A stretch of DNA of 63,589 bases from a virus, in the IMG/VR virus record IMGVR_UViG_3300026094_000847, positions 1 to 63,589 of that record. One strand, 5' to 3'. Positions 22,549-29,446 of this stretch are shown piece after piece; within the stretch, counting starts at the first letter, position 1, and every line of letters starts with the position of its first letter. A program made the position numbers and the translations under genes. The notes under the pieces are model-generated. The model was not told the DNA's origin and made no database searches. It worked only from the letters and a program-made list of their open reading frames with translations.

Positions 22549-22851
22549 ATGCCATACTACACCCACACTAAAGATCCAATCGGAATCTTCACAGAGAAAG
22601 ACACCGGCAATTATTTCGAATACAGCCTCAACCCAGACGACACTGTTCTTGCTCCGCCAGCACACGGCGGACGCAACATGGAATACCCACATATCGTTTG
22701 GGTAGGTGGTGAAGGCGTATGCGGTATGAGTGGCTATCGTTATGCCAAGGTTATGAAGAACGTGGTGCACATCATCACAGACGAAGATGACCGTGGTTGG
22801 GCTGTGGTTGAGAAGTGGCACATCAAGAACCACTCGGAGTATGTGGTTTAG
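22549..22851 (+). CDS. Small protein, unknown function
   Basis: A 100-residue protein rich in tyrosine and histidine, probably beta-rich. TTGGAGCGA ribosome site. Not recognised. Confidence 0.6.
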   Translation: MPYYTHTKDPIGIFTEKDTGNYFEYSLNPDDTVLAPPAHGGRNMEYPHIVWVGGEGVCGMSGYRYAKVMKNVVHIITDEDDRGWAVVEKWHIKNHSEYVV

Positions 22852-22853
22852 GG

Positions 22854-22881
22854 TCGACACCCGTCAAAATGATCATACACT
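22854..22881 (+). promoter_or_regulatory. Array promoter
   Basis: TCGACA, 16-nt spacer, TACACT with GATC. Confidence 0.65.
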
Positions 22882-22910
22882 ATACATATAGTGAAGTTAA
22901 GGAGCGAACA

Positions 22911-23069
22911 ATGACAGACTACAGAGATTTTGCAATTGAGTTGGTTGAAGAGATGGGCTACTCCGCAGAGGATATGCTCACAGCCTGCTTGAAGTATATG
23001 AGCATGGACGATGTTGAAGACATGTTACACTGTAACGAATATCCAACACCTTGCGAGGAGGATGCATAA
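22911..23069 (+). CDS. Small acidic protein, unknown function
   Basis: A 52-residue acidic helical protein (MTDYRDFAIELVEEMGYS) after AAGGAGCGA. The longer upstream frame lies across the promoter and is rejected. Its stop overlaps the next ATG. Confidence 0.6.
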   Translation: MTDYRDFAIELVEEMGYSAEDMLTACLKYMSMDDVEDMLHCNEYPTPCEEDA

Positions 23070-23230
23070 TGTTCAATCAATACTTTGTTTATTATGATGG
23101 CCGGTTCGCTGGCACTGTGATGGCTCTGAATGAGCGTAGTGCAAAGGACAAAGGTCGTCAGATGGTTGGTGTGAGTGCTTCAGCTTACACTGGAAAGTCA
23201 AGTCATTTAGTAGAGGTTGTAAGACGATAA
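23069..23230 (+). CDS. Small basic protein, unknown function
   Basis: A 53-residue protein beginning MFNQYFVYYDGRFAGTVMAL. It starts on the upstream stop (TAATG), and its own TAA overlaps the next ATG. Three genes are thus coupled. GAGGAGG precedes the ATG. Confidence 0.6.
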   Translation: MFNQYFVYYDGRFAGTVMALNERSAKDKGRQMVGVSASAYTGKSSHLVEVVRR

Positions 23231-23790
23231 TGCCAAACTGGTGCTATAACAATGTGGACATCACAGCCACAACAGAAGAAGGTAAGGCTCTGTTAGAACG
23301 AGTGAGCCGAGCAGAAGCCGCAGATGGTTTCTTTGGTATGTTCCTTCCACTGCCAGAGATCTTGCGAGACACTGTATCTCCCACGCCAGACAACCTCGAC
23401 AGTGTGCAGCGACAAGTTATGATCGCACAGACTGGACATACCAATTGGTATGACTGGCAGGTTGCCAACTGGGGCACTAAATGGGACATTGATCCCGTCA
23501 GTGAAGACTTTGACGGCGTGACTCTGAGCTTAAGCTTTGACTCAGCCTGGGCACCTCCCGTCCAGTTCTATGAGTATCTCAGAGAGCAGGGCTTTGAGGT
23601 CAGCGCGAACTACTATGAACCTGGCATGGCCTATGCAGGCGAGTGGGTCAACGGTGAAGACTTCATGATCGATGACGTGTATGCTCTCGCTCGTTTAGAA
23701 ACCAGTGAACTCAGCGAGCAGGAGTATAACATCCTCGACCAGTTCGGTGTGTACGACGATCTCGCAATGATGGAAGACAGCGTTGGTTGA
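23230..23790 (+). CDS. Api92-like ferredoxin-fold domain protein (DUF1281-like)
   Basis: A 186-residue protein. MPNWCYNNVDI at the start, WYDWQVANWGTKWD in the centre and FDSAWAPPVQFYEYL after it match the Api92-like ferredoxin-fold family found in phages and plasmids. Function of the family is not established. Coupled to the upstream gene. The stop codon is inside the next -35 box. Confidence 0.8.
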   Translation: MPNWCYNNVDITATTEEGKALLERVSRAEAADGFFGMFLPLPEILRDTVSPTPDNLDSVQRQVMIAQTGHTNWYDWQVANWGTKWDIDPVSEDFDGVTLSLSFDSAWAPPVQFYEYLREQGFEVSANYYEPGMAYAGEWVNGEDFMIDDVYALARLETSELSEQEYNILDQFGVYDDLAMMEDSVG

Positions 23791-23815
23791 CATGCTGTCT
23801 CAAAGATCATATACT
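23787..23815 (+). promoter_or_regulatory. Array promoter overlapping a stop codon
   Basis: TTGACA, 17-nt spacer, TATACT with GATC. Confidence 0.83.
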
Positions 23816-23848
23816 GTAGACACACTGTTAGGAAAAGAGGGCAAGACT

Positions 23849-24235
23849 ATGTTTGACACTTTCCACGAAGTAGCAAGTTGGCGTGACGACTTCTACCATG
23901 TCGTAGTAGACTGGTGGTATGAGGACGTGCCCATCCGCGACATGTTCGACGACACTGTTTCGGATGTTGAGGAAATGGAGCGACGCTGCGACGCGGGCAT
24001 TGACACTCACTTCATCACTCGAGTTCGCGTGTTCTATCGGGGACACCTCATGGCAGACGAGAACTTGGGATCCTGCTATGCCGCAGACTGTTCGCCTGAA
24101 GAGGAGATCCTTGAGAACCGTTTGGGCGGATACTTGGACGACATGCTGGAGCAGACTCGTGAGGCGGCAGATCGCGAACTCGTGCGCCTCAACCGCGAGA
24201 TTGCTCGTGACGCTGCTCTGGTTGACACGGTGTAG
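23849..24235 (+). CDS. Acidic protein, unknown function
   Basis: A 128-residue acidic protein. The N-terminal WRDDFYHVVVDWWYEDVP is tryptophan-rich and the C-terminal 40 residues form a charged helix. Start chosen after the array leader AGAGGGCAAGAC. Not recognised. Confidence 0.6.
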   Translation: MFDTFHEVASWRDDFYHVVVDWWYEDVPIRDMFDDTVSDVEEMERRCDAGIDTHFITRVRVFYRGHLMADENLGSCYAADCSPEEEILENRLGGYLDDMLEQTREAADRELVRLNREIARDAALVDTV

Positions 24236-24250
24236 TTGAGATCATATACT
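24222..24250 (+). promoter_or_regulatory. Array promoter
   Basis: TTGACA inside the upstream gene, 17-nt spacer, TATACT with GATC. Confidence 0.83.
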
Positions 24251-24282
24251 GTAGACACTTAGGGCAAACCAGGAGCGACACA

Positions 24283-24507
24283 ATGAGCATGAACTATCCT
24301 AACATGAGCTATTGCGCTGTTGAGAACACTGCGGCCGCAATGGATCAGATTCTTGCGCTGATCGACGAAGCAGGCGGCATTGGCGAGTGGATCGCAAACC
24401 TAGACGATCACGAGCGCGGCAAGGTAAAGTCTCTGCTGTTGGCCTGCTCTGAGATTGCAGAAGCGGAAGAAGACATTCGCTACGAACTTGACAGCACTGT
24501 GGCTTGA
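24283..24507 (+). CDS. Small acidic helical protein
   Basis: A 74-residue protein after AGGAGCGA. Acidic and helical. The next -35 falls within its codons for LDST. Not recognised. Confidence 0.6.
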   Translation: MSMNYPNMSYCAVENTAAAMDQILALIDEAGGIGEWIANLDDHERGKVKSLLLACSEIAEAEEDIRYELDSTVA

Positions 24508-24516
24508 TCATATACT
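24488..24516 (+). promoter_or_regulatory. Array promoter
   Basis: TTGACA, 17-nt spacer, TATACT with GATC. Confidence 0.83.
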
Positions 24517-24548
24517 GTACATGAACACTAAGGCAAGAGGGCAACGCA

Positions 24549-24842
24549 ATGGACGCACGTTTTGTAGACACGAAGAAACTGGCTCGTGAGATCGAAGAGA
24601 AGATCCTACGCCGGTTCGAGTCAGACTGGGCGCGGGCTTGTGAAGACGGCAGTCACGCCGCTGGCTTGAAGGCACTGTATATCTCCGACGCTGGCGACAT
24701 GCTGGAGGTCTGCCGCTATATCAGTCAGGGCCACACTCGTGCAGCACGGGCTGCACTGCTGTCAATGGACACTGCTCCCCGTGAGGACATGTTTGGTCTT
24801 ATCGAAGAGACTGCGGGCTCGGACTTCGTAGACAGTTGGTAA
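24549..24842 (+). CDS. Early paralogue A, unknown function
   Basis: A 97-residue helical protein, clearly homologous along its length to the gene at 25704-26000: both open with an R(F/Y)(V/I)(D/N)TK segment, carry ISDAG and a C(R)(Y/W)I core, and a conserved MDT.PRE box. A tandem duplicate separated by two genes. Function unknown. Confidence 0.7.
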   Translation: MDARFVDTKKLAREIEEKILRRFESDWARACEDGSHAAGLKALYISDAGDMLEVCRYISQGHTRAARAALLSMDTAPREDMFGLIEETAGSDFVDSW

Positions 24843-24846
24843 GGGG

Positions 24847-24875
24847 TTGACAAGACCCCTAGAACATCATATACT
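24847..24875 (+). promoter_or_regulatory. Array promoter
   Basis: TTGACA, 17-nt spacer, TATACT. The -35 lies inside a GGGG...CCCC palindrome. Confidence 0.82.
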
Positions 24876-24907
24876 GTAGACACTTAGGGCAAACCAGGAG
24901 CGACAAG

Positions 24908-25315
24908 ATGGCAACTCGCGCAACGATTGGACAGGTCACTGACGAAGGCTACATCCGTTACATCTACTCACACTGGGACGGCGGACTCAAAGGCGTAGGC
25001 GCTGTTCTCCTAGAGAACTACAACACTGACGATCAGATTGCCGAACTCATCGAGCAGGGTGATGCCAGCCAAATGGCACCCACTATTGAGGACTCAGTGT
25101 TCTATCACAGAGATCATGGCGAACTGCTCAACACAGTGTGCGCCGTTGAGACCAGCACTGTGAAGGACTTGAAGAACGACTATAACTATGTGTGGACAGG
25201 GTCAGAGTGGATCGTAGGCTATGAAGGCAGTTGGTATCGACTGTCATATCTGCTCAACGCTCGCATTCCAGGAATCCAAGCGGACGACTATGTGTTTGGC
25301 AGGCTAACTGCTTGA
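24908..25315 (+). CDS. Conserved phage protein, unknown function
   Basis: A 135-residue protein. MATRATIGQVTDEGYIRYIY then SHWDGGLKGVGAVLLENY is a pattern I recognise from many phages, where the opening reads (S/A)TRA.I and HWDGY. It has no established role. AGGAGCGA ribosome site; the stop is inside the next -35. Confidence 0.75.
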   Translation: MATRATIGQVTDEGYIRYIYSHWDGGLKGVGAVLLENYNTDDQIAELIEQGDASQMAPTIEDSVFYHRDHGELLNTVCAVETSTVKDLKNDYNYVWTGSEWIVGYEGSWYRLSYLLNARIPGIQADDYVFGRLTA

Positions 25316-25340
25316 CAGGAACCCGCCAAGGTCATATACT
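25312..25340 (+). promoter_or_regulatory. Array promoter overlapping a stop codon
   Basis: TTGACA, 17-nt spacer, TATACT. Confidence 0.83.
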
Positions 25341-25371
25341 GTATAAACACTGAACGAACAGGAGCGACACA

Positions 25372-25644
25372 ATGAATTCAGTACAGACAGCAGTCTCAGC
25401 TATCAACTCAATGAACACGAAGGAACTAGAGCAGGTTGTTGAAGCGATCAAACTGCGCCGCACCTACCTGTCGCGCGAAACTACTCGCGCACTGGCAACA
25501 GGAGACTCTGTTGAGTTTGAAGCACGTGGTCGCACCGTGACGGGCACGGTAATCAAAATCAATCGCAAGACTGTGATTGTCAGCGAGTCGGGCTACGGCA
25601 ACTGGAAGGTTCCTGCGAGCATGCTTCGCACGGAAACTGCTTGA
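25372..25644 (+). CDS. Small KOW/SH3-like conserved phage protein
   Basis: A 90-residue protein. A helical N-terminus is followed by GDSVEFEARGRTVTGTVIKI and NWKVPASML, a small beta-barrel pattern common in phages and resembling nucleic-acid-binding KOW domains. AGGAGCGA ribosome site; stop inside next -35. Confidence 0.7.
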   Translation: MNSVQTAVSAINSMNTKELEQVVEAIKLRRTYLSRETTRALATGDSVEFEARGRTVTGTVIKINRKTVIVSESGYGNWKVPASMLRTETA

Positions 25645-25669
25645 CACACTCTTTCAAAGATCATACACT
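25641..25669 (+). promoter_or_regulatory. Array promoter overlapping a stop codon
   Basis: TTGACA, 17-nt spacer, TACACT followed by an ACTGT/ACAGT pair 2 nt apart. Confidence 0.83.
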
Positions 25670-25703
25670 GTACACAGTTAGGGCAAAAACAGAGAGCGAC
25701 ACA

Positions 25704-26000
25704 ATGAACTCACGTTACATTAATACCAAAGCACTTGCCAAAGAACTTGAAGAGAAGATCGTGCGCGAGTTTCGCACGGACTTCGCAGAAGAGCGCATGG
25801 GCGACGACGACATTGGCTACACTGCGATGTTGATCTCCGACGCGGGCCGCATGATTGAGATCTGCCGCTGGATTGGTTGGGGCGAGTTTGATCGTGCACG
25901 TGAACTGCTGCGTGACATGGACACACTGCCGCGCGAGAACATGATGTACTACATCGAATCTGTCGCAGGCAGCAGCATGCTGGACACGATCTTTGCATAG
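25704..26000 (+). CDS. Early paralogue B, unknown function
   Basis: A 98-residue homologue of the protein at 24549-24842 with the same motif order and length. Start set at MNSRYI after GAGAGCGAC; the upstream extension is promoter. The two copies differ enough to suggest an old duplication. Confidence 0.7.
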   Translation: MNSRYINTKALAKELEEKIVREFRTDFAEERMGDDDIGYTAMLISDAGRMIEICRWIGWGEFDRARELLRDMDTLPRENMMYYIESVAGSSMLDTIFA

Positions 26001-26009
26001 GAGTCACTC

Positions 26010-26108
26010 ATGACAGGCACACTGGAAGAACGTTATGAGATCTACTGTGAGCAGGCTAGAAGTTTGGGCTGGCGTGTAAAGACATTTGACGAGTGGTTAA
26101 ACTTATAG
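26010..26108 (+). CDS. Very small protein, unknown function
   Basis: A 32-residue protein (YEIYCEQARSLGWRVKTFDE) of a type frequent in phages. AGGAG lies 8 nt before the ATG. One nt separates its stop from the next -35. Confidence 0.55.
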   Translation: MTGTLEERYEIYCEQARSLGWRVKTFDEWLNL

Positions 26109-26137
26109 TTGACACATCCAACAGTAGATCGTATACT
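26109..26137 (+). promoter_or_regulatory. Array promoter
   Basis: TTGACA, 17-nt spacer, TATACT with GATC. Confidence 0.83.
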
Positions 26138-26169
26138 GTAGACACTTAGGGCAAACCAGGAGCGATAGA

Positions 26170-26538
26170 ATGGCATATGTAAGTCAAGAATTCAAACGTG
26201 AAGTTGCACCCCAGATCCGTGCAGTGCTAAAGAAGTATGGCATGCGTGGCACAGTATCAGTGCGCAATCACTCCACACTGGCAGTGACGCTGACTGAAGG
26301 AGCAATTGACTTCCCCCGGCCTTACATGCAGGTCAACCACTACTGGATCGACGAGCACTATGAGGGCACCGCACGTGACTTCCTCACTGAGCTGTTAGCG
26401 GCAATGCGTGGACCCAACTACTATGATCACAGTGACATCCAGACTGACTACTTCTGTGTCAGCCACTACACTGACATTGACGTAGGGCGGTACAACCGGC
26501 CGTACCGTTGCACAGCACGAGAGGCACTTGCACAGTGA
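26170..26538 (+). CDS. Conserved phage/plasmid-type protein, unknown function
   Basis: A 122-residue protein. MAYVSQEFKREVAPQIRAVL, KKYGMRGTVSVRNHSTL, YWIDEHYEG and DYFCVSHYTDIDVGRY match a pattern recurrent in phage early regions. Role not established. AGGAGCGA ribosome site. Overlaps the next start. Confidence 0.72.
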   Translation: MAYVSQEFKREVAPQIRAVLKKYGMRGTVSVRNHSTLAVTLTEGAIDFPRPYMQVNHYWIDEHYEGTARDFLTELLAAMRGPNYYDHSDIQTDYFCVSHYTDIDVGRYNRPYRCTAREALAQ

Positions 26539-26747
26539 GCATTACCATACACGATCCTGAACAGGTACAGCCTGTTACTCACTATCTACAGGTCATAGAA
26601 GATCTCAAGCGCACGGGCGCGGAGCATGCTGAACTGCGTCCCGGTGGTGACAATGTAGTATGGGTCAGCCGAGGTTCCAGCACGTGTCCCATCAACATCT
26701 ACTACATATTCCGCAACGGACAGATCAGTAGCGTACAGGTTGACTAG
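26535..26747 (+). CDS. Small protein, unknown function
   Basis: A 70-residue beta-rich protein from GTG overlapping the upstream stop (GTGA). Its last codons (VQVD) form the next -35. Not recognised. Confidence 0.58.
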   Translation: MSITIHDPEQVQPVTHYLQVIEDLKRTGAEHAELRPGGDNVVWVSRGSSTCPINIYYIFRNGQISSVQVD

Positions 26748-26768
26748 CGCACCTCAAGACCATATACT
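26740..26768 (+). promoter_or_regulatory. Array promoter
   Basis: TTGACT, 17-nt spacer, TATACT. Confidence 0.72.
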
Positions 26769-26800
26769 TTATAAAAGTTAGGGCAAAGAGGGCAAACACC

Positions 26801-27328
26801 ATGACTGCATTGGATATCAACACATACACACCAGACGGTTTTGAACGTGTGTGCACGGTAACACAAGAAACAGCACACAACAACAGTTGGTTCTACACAG
26901 ACATCGACCAAGACCTTATGTTTCGAGATCACCGCAGCTGGATCTACTTTATTGTGGTTAACGGTGAAATTTGGAAGGTAGGCGAAACAGGCAATCCACT
27001 TGGCATTCGATACAAGCGCGGAACCAGCAGTCAACCAAAGCCAGGCACGGAAGGCAGACTGGGTCGTTACAGAACTGGTGACTACGGCGGCGCAGACAGA
27101 TACGACACTGACTGGACAATTCGCGAGCGCCTGCACACGGAACTCACAGAAGGTGCACGGGTTGAGTTTTGGGCCAAGGCTTGTCCGATAGCAGAAACCC
27201 AAATAACCGTTGCAGGCAACACTGAGCAGGTAGGTAGTGCAATACACAAAGAACTTGAAATGGCGTATCTGGATTACATATTTGAGCAGACAGGCACCCT
27301 ACCGCGTCTCAATAAACTGCGCAAATAA
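26801..27328 (+). CDS. GIY-YIG-nuclease-like protein
   Basis: A 175-residue protein. SWIYFIVVNGEIWKVGETGN followed by RYKRG recalls the GIY-YIG fold start, and a helix with E (IHKELEMAYLDYIFEQ) and final LPRLNK agree with phage proteins of that type. The canonical GIY and YIG triplets are altered (YFI, KVGET). It may be a divergent nuclease or an inactive relative. Confidence 0.6.
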   Translation: MTALDINTYTPDGFERVCTVTQETAHNNSWFYTDIDQDLMFRDHRSWIYFIVVNGEIWKVGETGNPLGIRYKRGTSSQPKPGTEGRLGRYRTGDYGGADRYDTDWTIRERLHTELTEGARVEFWAKACPIAETQITVAGNTEQVGSAIHKELEMAYLDYIFEQTGTLPRLNKLRK

Positions 27329-27331
27329 AGG

Positions 27332-27360
27332 TTGACAAACCACAGCCAAGATCGTACACT
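27332..27360 (+). promoter_or_regulatory. Array promoter
   Basis: TTGACA, 17-nt spacer, TACACT with GATC and an ACTGT/ACAGT pair. Confidence 0.83.
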
Positions 27361-27390
27361 GTAAACAGTTAGACAACAGGAGCGAACAAC

Positions 27391-27654
27391 ATGAAACACT
27401 CAAACACAGCACAGGTAGGTGATGTGATCCGCGCACTGGACTTTCAGGGTCAGCCCTACTATATCCAAGGACGTGTCCTGAAAAAAGGTGCAGTACACAC
27501 ACGCTCAGGTGTTTACCTCTACGATGGATATCACATCAGTATCGAACAGGACACACTGGGTGAGGGATCACGCGTGGGCGACATAGGTTATGTGCCATTC
27601 GAAACAGCGTTAGACTATGAAGATCGTGTACAGCGTGTGGAGAGCACAGCATGA
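27391..27654 (+). CDS. Small conserved phage protein, unknown function
   Basis: An 87-residue beta-rich protein (GDVIRALDFQGQPYYIQGRV) after AGGAGCGA. The pattern of a small barrel with a variable tail recurs in other phages. Overlaps the lipoprotein start (ATGA). Confidence 0.65.
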   Translation: MKHSNTAQVGDVIRALDFQGQPYYIQGRVLKKGAVHTRSGVYLYDGYHISIEQDTLGEGSRVGDIGYVPFETALDYEDRVQRVESTA

Positions 27655-27821
27655 GACTGCTGGCGCTTGTGCTAGCGTGCGCTGTGCTAGCAGGCTGTGC
27701 AGCACGCGAGCCACTACCACACGAACTGTTTGAACAGATTCCCAATTGGGATGGTGAAGCACACCAAGTGTGCTGTGGTCACTTGGAGACTTGTGAACCA
27801 CACCAGACTCCAAGGTGTTGA
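27651..27821 (+). CDS. Small lipoprotein
   Basis: A 56-residue protein. MRLLALVLACAVLAGCAARE is a lipoprotein signal peptide with lipobox LAGC, so C16 would be lipidated. The mature part has a CC pair and two further cysteines. It could act at the outer or inner membrane in superinfection exclusion or as an outer spanin-like part; nothing settles this. The stop lies in a TTGACA that has no matching -10. Confidence 0.75.
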   Translation: MRLLALVLACAVLAGCAAREPLPHELFEQIPNWDGEAHQVCCGHLETCEPHQTPRC

Positions 27822-28069
27822 CAGTGGTGGTCATGGTGGAGGGTAGTGTGGGGGGTGGGCCGGTATAGTGCGTACAGTGTAGTAGCTGTGCGCTAGCCTT
27901 AATATCTCACACTTTCACACTTTCACATTTTCGCACATTTCACACTTTCTCACACACACATTACACAGTTTTGAAACCCATGGTCTAGAATCACCAGGGG
28001 TGGGATAAACTTTATACATATGTAAATTTTTGCGCGGCCAAATTTTTTACCTATAGGACCCATTTGGGC
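27822..28069. other. Non-coding interval with repeat array
   Basis: No gene. G-rich at the left (GGGTAGTGTGGGGGGTGGG), then the inverted AAAGTGTG array, then AT-rich DNA with a TTTTTTACC tract, up to the next promoter. Confidence 0.55.
27908..27953 (-). repeat. AAAGTGTG-type repeat array, right copy
   Basis: Five closely spaced units read CACACTTT on the plus strand at about 9-11-nt steps, that is AAAGTGTG on the minus strand. Opposite in orientation to the array at 14185-14275. Confidence 0.6.
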
Positions 28070-28098
28070 TAGACACAGCTCACACACAGTGTTATAAT
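28070..28098 (+). promoter_or_regulatory. Sigma70 promoter
   Basis: TAGACA, 17-nt spacer, TATAAT. It drives the 135-residue gene. Confidence 0.78.
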
Positions 28099-28155
28099 TG
28101 CATTACACACACAGAGTTCCCATCTGGGCACTGTGAACACACACAGGAGAACACA

Positions 28156-28563
28156 ATGAAATATTGGAATCGAGAAGAGCGCGGCCTCTACACTAAAGCT
28201 CAACGTAAAGTAGCCGAACAAGCATTTTGGCTTGCCGCTGAAGTGTACGAGAACAGTGCGCACACTCACGAAGACGCGTGGGCAGCGTGGGATCGAGTCA
28301 TAGACTACACTAAAGACGTAGACGCTCGCATAGCCACTAGAGATCTGTTAAAAAAGCAGTACTATGGGTTCCACACAATTGCAAACAATTGGTTCTATGT
28401 AGACAGCACGGAACATGCTAAACAGCCATTCACACGAGCACAACTGTTGGCAGAAGCCAGACGGACACTGCATCCATCACAGAAAAACTTAGATCTAGAA
28501 CAGTTTTACACAGAGGTACACGGCAAGCCTGCACACGTGAGATCAGGATTTGGTTATGCCTAA
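28156..28563 (+). CDS. Unknown early protein
   Basis: A 135-residue, charged, mostly helical protein with AGGAG before the ATG. Last larger gene of the rightward early region. It overlaps the next membrane-protein start. Not recognised. Confidence 0.65.
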   Translation: MKYWNREERGLYTKAQRKVAEQAFWLAAEVYENSAHTHEDAWAAWDRVIDYTKDVDARIATRDLLKKQYYGFHTIANNWFYVDSTEHAKQPFTRAQLLAEARRTLHPSQKNLDLEQFYTEVHGKPAHVRSGFGYA

Positions 28564-28681
28564 GTGGGCAGTGATTGCAATCGCGCTGGCGGTAGTAATT
28601 GCTTATGCGCTTGTGTCAGACGTGGGGCGCACACCTAGTGGATCAGTGCAAGACAACTTTGGAGAAAACTGGAGTAGATAA
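28556..28681 (+). CDS. Small single-pass membrane protein
   Basis: A 41-residue protein. MPKWAVIAIALAVVIAYALV is one membrane segment, followed by a polar tail. It overlaps the preceding gene by 8 nt and meets the next leftward gene head-on at the stop codon. Confidence 0.6.
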   Translation: MPKWAVIAIALAVVIAYALVSDVGRTPSGSVQDNFGENWSR

Positions 28682-28855
28682 CTACTCAGTCAGTGTAACA
28701 CACAGTGCTTGATAGTTGTTGAGTACGGGCTTGCCCAATTGCTCAACAACCCGTGTGCGCTGTTCAAAACAGCTTTGCATAGTGCTGTGTGTGTTTAACT
28801 GTTGAACGCTAAAGCCGTTGAGTGTCATTGTGATTACAAATAATGTCCATGTCAT
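28682..28855 (-). CDS. Small exported or membrane protein
   Basis: A 57-residue protein. MTWTLFVITMTLNG is a short hydrophobic start, then a polar part with two cysteines (SCFEQR and ALCV), a layout common in small marine-phage membrane or secreted proteins. The start is uncertain; ATG 28870 and GTG 28876 are in frame upstream. Function unknown. Confidence 0.55.
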   Translation of the reverse strand: MTWTLFVITMTLNGFSVQQLNTHSTMQSCFEQRTRVVEQLGKPVLNNYQALCVTLTE

Positions 28856-28878
28856 ACGGCTATTTAGCATCTGCACAA

Positions 28879-29106
28879 CTAGCCAGTGTGCACAGTGAAC
28901 TGCGCATAACAGCTGAGATACACTAGAGCCATGGTCTGTTCTGGTTCTGAATCAAAAACCAGTGTAACCGCATCACGCTGATGTGTGTCGATGCCTAGGT
29001 CACAGTAGAGATCCACTGCGGCGGCATTTGTAAGGGCATCCTGTGCGGCTGGTGTATTGATTGTGTAATATTCTAGCACAAGCACGTGTTCTTGTGTACT
29101 GGACAT
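28879..29106 (-). CDS. Small protein, unknown function
   Basis: A 75-residue acidic protein starting MSSTQEHVLVLEYYTINTPA. Start chosen at 29106 because CATAAATA ends 5 nt upstream; a start at 29136 would lie upstream of that promoter. No ribosome site precedes either. Leaderless expression predicted. Confidence 0.5.
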   Translation of the reverse strand: MSSTQEHVLVLEYYTINTPAAQDALTNAAAVDLYCDLGIDTHQRDAVTLVFDSEPEQTMALVYLSCYAQFTVHTG

Positions 29107-29111
29107 GTGTG

Positions 29112-29119
29112 TATTTATG
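29112..29119 (-). promoter_or_regulatory. Late-promoter-like CATAAATA
   Basis: Minus strand, 5 nt before the ATG at 29106. Confidence 0.45.
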
Positions 29120-29145
29120 GTGGTGATGTGCTTCATGGTGTTTTT

Positions 29146-29203
29146 GCGCTATCGCGCTGCAAGCTTCGCTTGCTTGGAATCTACCGCGCTGCGCTTCGCG
29201 CAG
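29146..29203. repeat. Three adjacent GC-rich hairpins
   Basis: GCGC/GCGC with loop TATC (29146-29157), GCAAGC/GCTTGC with loop TTC (29159-29173) and CTGCGC/GCGCAG with loop TTC (29189-29203). Confidence 0.6.
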
Positions 29204-29219
29204 AGTTGCTGGACCTGGG

Positions 29220-29227
29220 GATAAATA
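29220..29227 (+). promoter_or_regulatory. T4-type late promoter GATAAATA
   Basis: 15 nt before the next ATG, with GGAGG in the leader. Confidence 0.6.
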
Positions 29228-29242
29228 CTGCGGAGGACGGAT

Positions 29243-29446
29243 ATGCCAACACAATACATAATGCCAATGGCTCGCAACGTTAACACAGGCCAAACTCAGA
29301 AGATTCAGGACCTAGCAGGTGGACGGTTTACTCAAACCCAACATCGTCTTGCACAACAGGTTGCTGAACAGTACGCACACAAGCTAAGCCAAAGCACAGG
29401 TGATGTGTGGGAAGGATTTATTAAAGACTACTCTCCAACCAGTTAA
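29243..29446 (+). CDS. Small conserved phage protein
   Basis: A 67-residue protein beginning MPTQYIMPMARNVNTGQTQK, with GGRFTQTQHRLAQQVAEQ. This layout (N-terminal RNVNTG, then a helix) is shared by small proteins of several marine phages. Driven by a late promoter with a normal leader. Function unknown. Confidence 0.65.
   Translation: MPTQYIMPMARNVNTGQTQKIQDLAGGRFTQTQHRLAQQVAEQYAHKLSQSTGDVWEGFIKDYSPTS

Noticed and set aside
16726-27360. LexA (SOS) boxes at the array promoters
   Set aside because: The gap between CTG and CAG is variable and shorter than in known boxes.
27818-27870. A further array promoter after the lipoprotein gene
   Set aside because: TTGACA is present but no -10-like sequence lies 15-19 nt downstream.
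14724-28098. CRISPR-like periodic repeats
   Set aside because: The repeats are promoters and leaders at gene starts, with genes of varied length between them and no spacer-like units.
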